Of a DNA stretch of 5,232 bases, positions 1 to 3,427 are shown piece by piece. Position 1 is the first letter of the stretch. The number at the start of each line of letters is the position of its first letter. Below the pieces are notes generated by a model. That model was not told the DNA's origin. It worked only from the letters and a program-made list of their open reading frames with translations, and did not search any database. The stretch is from Candidatus Mcinerneyibacteriota bacterium (GTDB lineage Bacteria; AUK180; JAQVHJ01). The DNA lies in assembly GCA_030630935.1 (NCBI GenBank), contig DAOVMD010000249.1, forward strand, positions 1 to 5,232, in the 5' to 3' direction. Both the position numbers and the translations under genes were made by a program.

Positions 1-13
1 GCACGATTATTGA

Positions 14-22
14 TGCTATAAT
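14..22 (+). promoter_or_regulatory. Possible extended -10 promoter element
   Basis: TGCTATAAT matches the extended -10 consensus TGnTATAAT exactly. Any -35 box would lie outside the window. If active, transcription would begin near base 29 and run into the repeat-rich region, giving about 400 bases of leader before the gene at 427, or a separate short RNA. In AT-rich DNA a chance match is quite possible. Confidence 0.3.
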
Positions 23-120
23 ATTGTGAAGTTAAAAAATCGCTCTTTGACTCTGAAGATTAGAAATTATTAAATTACAAATCACGCATCGAAGATCTAG
101 CTTGCGTCCAGATTCTTAGC

Positions 121-144
121 CACGAAAACGCAAAAACTCGAAAA
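121..144. repeat. Three degenerate 8-base tandem units
   Basis: The sequence divides into CACGAAAA, CGCAAAAA and CTCGAAAA, three octamers of the form C-N-C-R-AAAA. They are preceded by TTCTTAGC. This resembles a widespread intergenic motif of the kind TTAGCCACGAAGRCACGAAG that I recall from many environmental genomes. Its function is unknown. Confidence 0.5.
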
Positions 145-158
145 TAAATATTTTTACT

Positions 159-176
159 GGGATTGACGGGATTAAT
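159..176. repeat. Two 9-base tandem units (GGGATTRAY)
   Basis: GGGATTGAC (159-167) is followed directly by GGGATTAAT (168-176), and a decayed third unit GGAAAAGAA may follow. The pattern resembles the intergenic AGGATTAAC-type 9-base arrays that I recall from several uncultured phyla. Confidence 0.5.
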
Positions 177-288
177 GGAAAAGAAAAAACAAAAAAATAA
201 CAGGGACTTGAACGAGATATGTAATGGACTTACTTATATTGTTTATAATTGTTTAGAACGAAGGAACTTTAGAATGCTTCTTTAACCG

Positions 289-307
289 CCCCGAAGTAAA
301 TTCGGGG
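289..307. repeat. Perfect 7-bp GC-rich hairpin
   Basis: CCCCGAA (289-295) and TTCGGGG (301-307) are exact inverted complements around a five-base loop, GTAAA. There is no following T-run, so it is not a classical intrinsic terminator on the plus strand. Read on the minus strand it is followed by GCGGTTAAAG, also without a T-run. It could be a dispersed palindromic repeat or an RNA stem in the leader of the gene at 427. Confidence 0.55.
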
Positions 308-317
308 TAAATTCTGG

Positions 318-335
318 ACATGAAGAGCATGAAGA
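318..335. repeat. Two 9-base tandem units (RCATGAAGA)
   Basis: ACATGAAGA (318-326) is followed directly by GCATGAAGA (327-335). It is the third short-period block in this intergenic region and sits just ahead of a strong Shine-Dalgarno sequence (340-345). Read as protein it gives only 12 codons before a stop, so I do not treat it as coding. Confidence 0.5.
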
Positions 336-426
336 AAAAAGGAGGTATTATGGTTTAATCATTGTGGGTGGTGATGTTGATTATAGTTGGTGTTGAATAA
401 AATTCATAAAAAAGTAGGAGGAGAAA

Positions 427-777
427 ATGGTAAAATCAATTAACTTAGAAACAGAATATAAGGTGGAAGATGAAGAGCAAGTCTCTTTAAGTATTGTCAT
501 TGGTGATGCACAAATTGGATCGTCAATTGTTTTTTTAGATGATAATGAATTAGGACGTAGAGAAATTGAAAATTTAAACATCGGTTTAGGTAAGGATATA
601 AAAGGGCAAAAAATAATTATCAAATCTATCGTAAAGGATATAAATGATATGACCAATTATACTAGTATTACTTATATTTTAAAAGGTGGAATATTTGATC
701 AAACATTTTATTCAAAAGGCGTTGTTGATGAAAATGGCGATTCAATCATATATCGAGCTACTTTCTTTATAATATAA
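427..777 (+). CDS. Small all-beta conserved hypothetical protein
   Basis: This encodes 116 residues with no signal peptide and no membrane segment, so it is probably cytosolic. The start is fixed by AGGAGG at 416-421, five bases before the ATG. The sequence alternates short hydrophobic strands with acidic or glycine turns: LSIVIGDAQIGSSIVFLDD (residues 21-39), GLGKDIKGQKI (53-63), VKDINDMTNYTSITY (69-83), LKGG (85-88), VDENGD (100-105) and a hydrophobic C-terminal strand. This suggests a compact beta-sandwich. The pattern of Q-IGSS, LG-D-KG, D-N-TN-TS-TY and a final YRATF strand resembles uncharacterised proteins I recall from Bacteroidota-like genomes, but no function is known to me. It is the first gene of a run of three. 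Only 26 bases separate it from the next gene, so co-transcription is likely. A binding or regulatory role for the two membrane proteins downstream is inference. Confidence 0.85.
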   Translation: MVKSINLETEYKVEDEEQVSLSIVIGDAQIGSSIVFLDDNELGRREIENLNIGLGKDIKGQKIIIKSIVKDINDMTNYTSITYILKGGIFDQTFYSKGVVDENGDSIIYRATFFII

Positions 778-803
778 CCTATTGGTTCTGGAGGATATTT
801 ATA

Positions 804-1886
804 ATGAAAACTATAAATGACATAAAAAAAATCTTTTTATTTTTAGTGGTTTTATTCATTTTTCACGTTAGCCAATTATATGCTCAAGATGAATTTAAAT
901 TTTCCAACTTTGATGAATTAAGAGTTCCCAATTCACCTGCTCTAAACCTACTTGGTATATCTCCAGCTGACATAAACCGACCAGTCACTCCAAAAGCATT
1001 TATGATTTCAATATTAGAGTCGACAGGTCAATCGAAGAATTTTGCACTTGAAATAACGCCTTATTGGTGGTCTTCACACCCGGAATTAACATTTGATGAT
1101 TATTACTTTGACAAGAGGGGATATGGAGAATCTATGCTGCAAACACTTGCGATTTCAATGGGAAAAACTGAGTTTTCAACAGAAAGGAATGGTAATACAA
1201 TTAGTATTACAAGGATTGGAATGGGATTTCGTCTAAATATTATTAAAGGTCATGTTTCGGAAAAATTTAAAGACGAACTTAAAAAGTTCAAAACCAATAT
1301 CATGTCAATACAACTTAAATATTTAAGTGAACCAGATTCAGAAGATTCTGAAAAGTTGAGGATAAAAGAAGAAGATGATGAGGTTAATAGATTTAGTTTG
1401 GCAATAGAACAATTAGATAAAGAAAGAGTTGGTTGGCAATTGGAATTTGCAACTGCGGTAACTTATGATTTTCCTGAAAATGAATTAGATAATGAGAGAT
1501 TTTCTCGTTTTGGTGCATGGCTTACAGCCTCATATCATCCACACTCATTGGATAAATTGACTTTCCTCGGAATTGGTCGTTATATTTATGAAGATTTATT
1601 TAAAGAAAAAGAAGAAATTTATGATGTTGGTTTTAGTTGTATTCTAAAGTTTAAGCAACCACGAGTTTTAATTTCATTGGAATATTTGCATAGATTTATT
1701 GAAAATGATGATGCTAATCGTTATGTTTTAATATTAGATTACAAAATAAGTGATTCTTATTTTATTTATGTTAATTTTGGTAAAACATTTAATAATGACT
1801 TTAAAAACGATGGAGATTTAGTTGCAACAATTGGATTAAATTGTGGATGGAAAGGAGGTCATGTTGTCAAAGAGAAATTCCAATAA
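804..1886 (+). CDS. Exported beta-rich protein, probable outer-membrane beta-barrel
   Basis: This encodes 360 residues. GGAGG at 790-794 precedes the ATG by nine bases. A clear signal peptide covers residues 1-27: KK at 8-9, a hydrophobic core IFLFLVVLFIF at 10-20, and likely cleavage after LYA before QDE. The mature N-terminus carries VPNSPALNLLGISPADINRP (41-60), then TPKAF and FALEITPYWW (80-89). This matches a motif I recall (P-SPAF-LLG-P-RP-TP, then A-APYW) at the start of uncharacterised outer-membrane proteins of Bacteroidota and relatives. Many alternating amphipathic strands follow, for example GWQLEFATAVTYDF, RFGAWLTASYHP and the final hairpins near SYFIYVNFGKTF and LVATIGLNCGW, as expected of a barrel. 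A charged loop (about 170-205) interrupts them. The C-terminus lacks the usual terminal aromatic, so the barrel assignment is inference. Substrate and role are unknown. The gene lies between a soluble beta protein and an inner-membrane protein, all in one direction. Confidence 0.85.
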   Translation: MKTINDIKKIFLFLVVLFIFHVSQLYAQDEFKFSNFDELRVPNSPALNLLGISPADINRPVTPKAFMISILESTGQSKNFALEITPYWWSSHPELTFDDYYFDKRGYGESMLQTLAISMGKTEFSTERNGNTISITRIGMGFRLNIIKGHVSEKFKDELKKFKTNIMSIQLKYLSEPDSEDSEKLRIKEEDDEVNRFSLAIEQLDKERVGWQLEFATAVTYDFPENELDNERFSRFGAWLTASYHPHSLDKLTFLGIGRYIYEDLFKEKEEIYDVGFSCILKFKQPRVLISLEYLHRFIENDDANRYVLILDYKISDSYFIYVNFGKTFNNDFKNDGDLVATIGLNCGWKGGHVVKEKFQ

Positions 1887-1967
1887 TGAGTTGAAGGCAG
1901 ATAAATATAATTGAATTCAAGAAAAGGATATACGCTATATGTTTGAACAAGGGAGGATTAATTAAAT

Positions 1968-2780
1968 ATGAGCGAAAAAAATAAAAACATAAATCCTGAA
2001 TTTGAAGAATCCATTGAAGCTCTTAAGAAGAGAAAAGAGCATGTACAGCAGAGGATTGAAAGTTTAAAATTTAAGCTTTTCTGGTTAACATTTGCAATTA
2101 TCATATGTGGATTAGTAGGTTATTCTCTGGCATCGTTTTCCAATATTAGGTCTAATAACTTTATACTTCTATCAACTGGAAACCGATTATCCTACATAAT
2201 TATAAGTGCTTTGGTCGGGACATTTATGTATGGATATGTTATCACTTTATTTCGTTTTTCATCACAAGGTACACTGCGGAGAACTGAATATAAATTAGTT
2301 CAACTTGAAGCTAAGGAGGTGCAAGAAAAAATTGAAGAGAGCTTTTTTAGCCAGCTTATTAAAATAAACCTCAAGTACCTTGACCAATACTATCTACAAA
2401 CTCAAGAACAATCAGATAAAAGTTTTCGACTTGCTTCCTCGGCATCAATAATTGGACTTGTAATTATTGCAACGGGAATAATAATGATGTTTTTAGAAAT
2501 GGTGAAACCAGCTTATGTAACTACTGCTACTGGAGTAATTTCAGAATTTATCGCTGCAGTTTTCTTTTACTTATACAATAGAACAGTTTTGAAGATGTCG
2601 CAGTATCATCAAAAACTTGTTATTACTCAAAATATAAGTTTGGCATTGAAAATATCAGAAGACATGGATTCAGACAAGAAAGCAAAAGTCCAAGAAATGA
2701 TTGTTGATAGATTGACATCAGATATAAATAAATATTTATCGATTTCAGATATAAATAAGCATTTATCAATTGAGGATTAA
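1968..2780 (+). CDS. Four-TM inner-membrane protein with TRADD-N-associated-type 2TM domain
   Basis: This encodes 270 residues. The start is supported by GGAGG at 1952-1956, 11 bases upstream. An N-terminal charged coiled-coil-like helix (about 10-35) leads into TM1 (about 36-57) and TM2 (about 75-97). A long helical segment (101-150) follows, with TYR/GLN-rich YLDQYYLQTQEQSDKSF (137-153). TM3 (about 156-178) and TM4 (about 184-204) are separated by a short turn, VKPAYVTTATGV. A C-terminal helix (205-250) and a duplicated tail end the protein. The second half (Y-Q-SF, then GLVIIATGII, then A-GVISEFIAAVFFYLY, then a helix with Y-KL) resembles the TRADD-N-associated 2TM domain described in bacterial conflict proteins. 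I recognise this from memory and could not test it. No TRADD-N, enzyme or nuclease domain is visible in this protein. A signalling or structural membrane role is inferred. It is probably the last gene of the 427-2780 run. Confidence 0.85.
   Translation: MSEKNKNINPEFEESIEALKKRKEHVQQRIESLKFKLFWLTFAIIICGLVGYSLASFSNIRSNNFILLSTGNRLSYIIISALVGTFMYGYVITLFRFSSQGTLRRTEYKLVQLEAKEVQEKIEESFFSQLIKINLKYLDQYYLQTQEQSDKSFRLASSASIIGLVIIATGIIMMFLEMVKPAYVTTATGVISEFIAAVFFYLYNRTVLKMSQYHQKLVITQNISLALKISEDMDSDKKAKVQEMIVDRLTSDINKYLSISDINKHLSIED
2718..2771 (+). repeat. In-frame 27-base tandem duplication at the C-terminus
   Basis: Units 2718-2744 and 2745-2771 match at 24 of 27 bases. They encode SDINKYLSI and SDINKHLSI, which make up residues 251-268 of the membrane protein and are followed only by Glu-Asp and the stop. 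The three differences are A/G, T/C and G/A, one silent in each of the Lys and Ser codons and one changing Tyr to His. This is a fairly recent duplication that extends the cytosolic tail by nine residues. Confidence 0.9.
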
Positions 2781-2854
2781 ACTGCGTTGTATGTTTGGTT
2801 TTGCTTGTTTGATACTTGTGTAACCGCCTTTATTCGGGTTTCTGTACTTAGGTC

Positions 2855-2883
2855 TTTACTTATTCTTTAAAAAGATATATATT
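2855..2883 (+). promoter_or_regulatory. Candidate sigma-70-type promoter for the 2941 gene
   Basis: TTTACT (2855-2860) and TATATT (2878-2883) are separated by exactly 17 bases, matching TTGACA at 4 of 6 and TATAAT at 5 of 6 positions. A start near 2890 would leave about 50 bases of leader carrying the Shine-Dalgarno sequence at 2928-2933. The site lies in the 160-base gap after the membrane protein gene, where a new transcript would be plausible. The region is very AT-rich, so chance is a real alternative. Confidence 0.35.
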
Positions 2884-2940
2884 AATTTTAATATTAATAA
2901 ATATTTCACAGAACCTAATTAGAGTAAAAGGAGAAGAAAA

Positions 2941-3213
2941 ATGATTGAATATAGTTTTAGTATTTTGAGTTCCAGGGAGGAGACGCTTAAATGTAAACAG
3001 GAAAAGTTTCATGATGTTGAATGTTGTGTTAAAGATATTAATGATTCGGGAAAGAATAATCAACAAACTGAAATTGTACCTGTATTAGAAAAAGCAGGAT
3101 ATTTTTTCCCTGATAAAAAAATAATTAAAAAATTTCCTGAGGAACTAAGAAAAAAATTAATAGTAAGAATTAAAAGTTATTTAAGAAACCAAAAGCAGCA
3201 AGGACTTTTATAA
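2941..3213 (+). CDS. Hypothetical 90-aa basic protein
   Basis: I do not recognise this protein. The start is well supported by AAGGAG at 2928-2933, seven bases before the ATG, with an in-frame TAG upstream at 2920. There is no signal peptide or membrane segment. The N-terminal third has a possible strand (IEYSFSIL, residues 2-9) and three cysteines (18, 28 and 29). A polar NQQ-rich linker (38-44) follows, then EIVPVLEKAGYFFPD (44-58). The C-terminal part is Lys/Arg-rich and helical (KKFPEELRKKLIVRIKSYLR, 63-82), which could bind nucleic acid or an acidic partner. It is separated from the membrane protein gene by 160 bases with a possible promoter, so it may be an independent unit. It could equally be a decayed remnant of a larger gene. 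The good ribosome site and the biased composition make expression plausible, but no function can be assigned. Confidence 0.6.
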   Translation: MIEYSFSILSSREETLKCKQEKFHDVECCVKDINDSGKNNQQTEIVPVLEKAGYFFPDKKIIKKFPEELRKKLIVRIKSYLRNQKQQGLL

Positions 3214-3300
3214 ATGATGAAAAAATTGATTATTAGAAACTTGACTTTTAGTACATATTATGCTATTCTAATATTACAAACTATGAGAGCAAATGAGTAA
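3214..3300 (+). CDS. Doubtful 28-aa short ORF
   Basis: ATG-ATG directly follows the TAA of the 2941 gene with no gap, and 28 codons run to TAA at 3298-3300. The product would begin MMKKLIIRN and have a mildly hydrophobic middle (TYYAILIL). It has no separate ribosome site, so it could only be translated by coupling to the preceding stop. Its length is easily reached by chance in AT-rich DNA, and a possible promoter overlaps it. Confidence 0.15.
   Translation: MMKKLIIRNLTFSTYYAILILQTMRANE
3241..3269 (+). promoter_or_regulatory. Weak candidate promoter for the 3428 surface-protein gene
   Basis: TTGACT (3241-3246) and TATTCT (3264-3269) are 17 bases apart. The -35 match is 5 of 6 and the -10 match 4 of 6. 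It would give a leader of about 150 bases before the 3428 start. A promoter is expected somewhere in this 214-base gap because the following gene is of a different kind from its upstream neighbours, but this exact site is a guess. Confidence 0.28.
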
Positions 3301-3415
3301 ATTAGGAAAGACACCGCTAAAGCACCATATATTCGTGAAAAGGTCTAATATTGTTTTTCATTTAAAGAACTTAAAGTATTTTATTAAACTTATCAATAAA
3401 ATTAACATAATGTAG
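3293..3415 (+). CDS. Doubtful 40-aa short ORF
   Basis: This ORF starts within the end of the 28-codon ORF (ATGAGTAA overlap) and ends with TAG at 3413-3415, inside the TAGGAGG ribosome site of the next gene. The product would be basic and helical (MSKLGKTPLKHH, then KNLKYFIKLINKINIM). There is only a poor GAGAG upstream as a possible ribosome site. Translation coupled to the neighbours is possible, but chance is the simpler explanation. Confidence 0.15.
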   Translation: MSKLGKTPLKHHIFVKRSNIVFHLKNLKYFIKLINKINIM

Positions 3416-3427
3416 GAGGATATTAAT

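Larger units (their letters stand above)
1..426. other. Non-coding leader region with short degenerate repeats
   Basis: I find no convincing gene in these 426 bases on either strand. All frames from the left edge close within 30 bases, so at most a few C-terminal codons of an upstream gene are present. The region holds a possible extended -10 promoter (14-22), three blocks of 8- or 9-base imperfect tandem units (121-144, 159-176, 318-335), a GC-rich hairpin (289-307), a G/T-rich stretch (about 364-395) and a start-like site at 340-363. Similar intergenic motifs recur, from memory, in many genomes of uncultured bacteria. Part of this region may also be the 5' leader of the gene at 427. Confidence 0.7.

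Noticed and set aside
320-358. 12-codon ORF beginning in the 9-base repeat (MKSMKKKGG...)
   Set aside because: It is short, repeat-derived and lacks a ribosome site. Its codons follow from the ATGAAGA units.
381-656. 91-codon ORF on the minus strand
   Set aside because: It overlaps most of the well-supported 427-777 gene, has no convincing ribosome site, and its Ser/Ile/Phe-rich product is typical of the antisense of an AT-rich gene.
1851-1914. AAAGGAGGTC followed by ATG and a 17-codon ORF overlapping the end of the 804-1886 gene
   Set aside because: The GGAGG is only two bases from the ATG, too close for efficient initiation, and the product is tiny. The motif is explained by the Lys-Gly-Gly codons of the main gene.
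1911-1920. Perfect palindrome TTGAATTCAA between the second and third genes
   Set aside because: A 10-base AT-rich palindrome is expected by chance, and there is no second copy or promoter beside it.
2822-2840. Possible terminator after the membrane protein gene
   Set aside because: AACC can pair with GGTT only across a long loop with a bulge, giving a weak stem, and no T-run follows the stem.
2888-2897. Palindrome TTAATATTAA near the 2941 promoter candidate
   Set aside because: It is made only of A and T in an AT-rich tract, and there is no repeat of it elsewhere to suggest an operator.
2860-3066. 68-codon ORF on the minus strand
   Set aside because: It is antisense to the 2941 gene and its AT-rich upstream region. 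Its Ile/Phe/Leu-rich product reads as a composition artefact.
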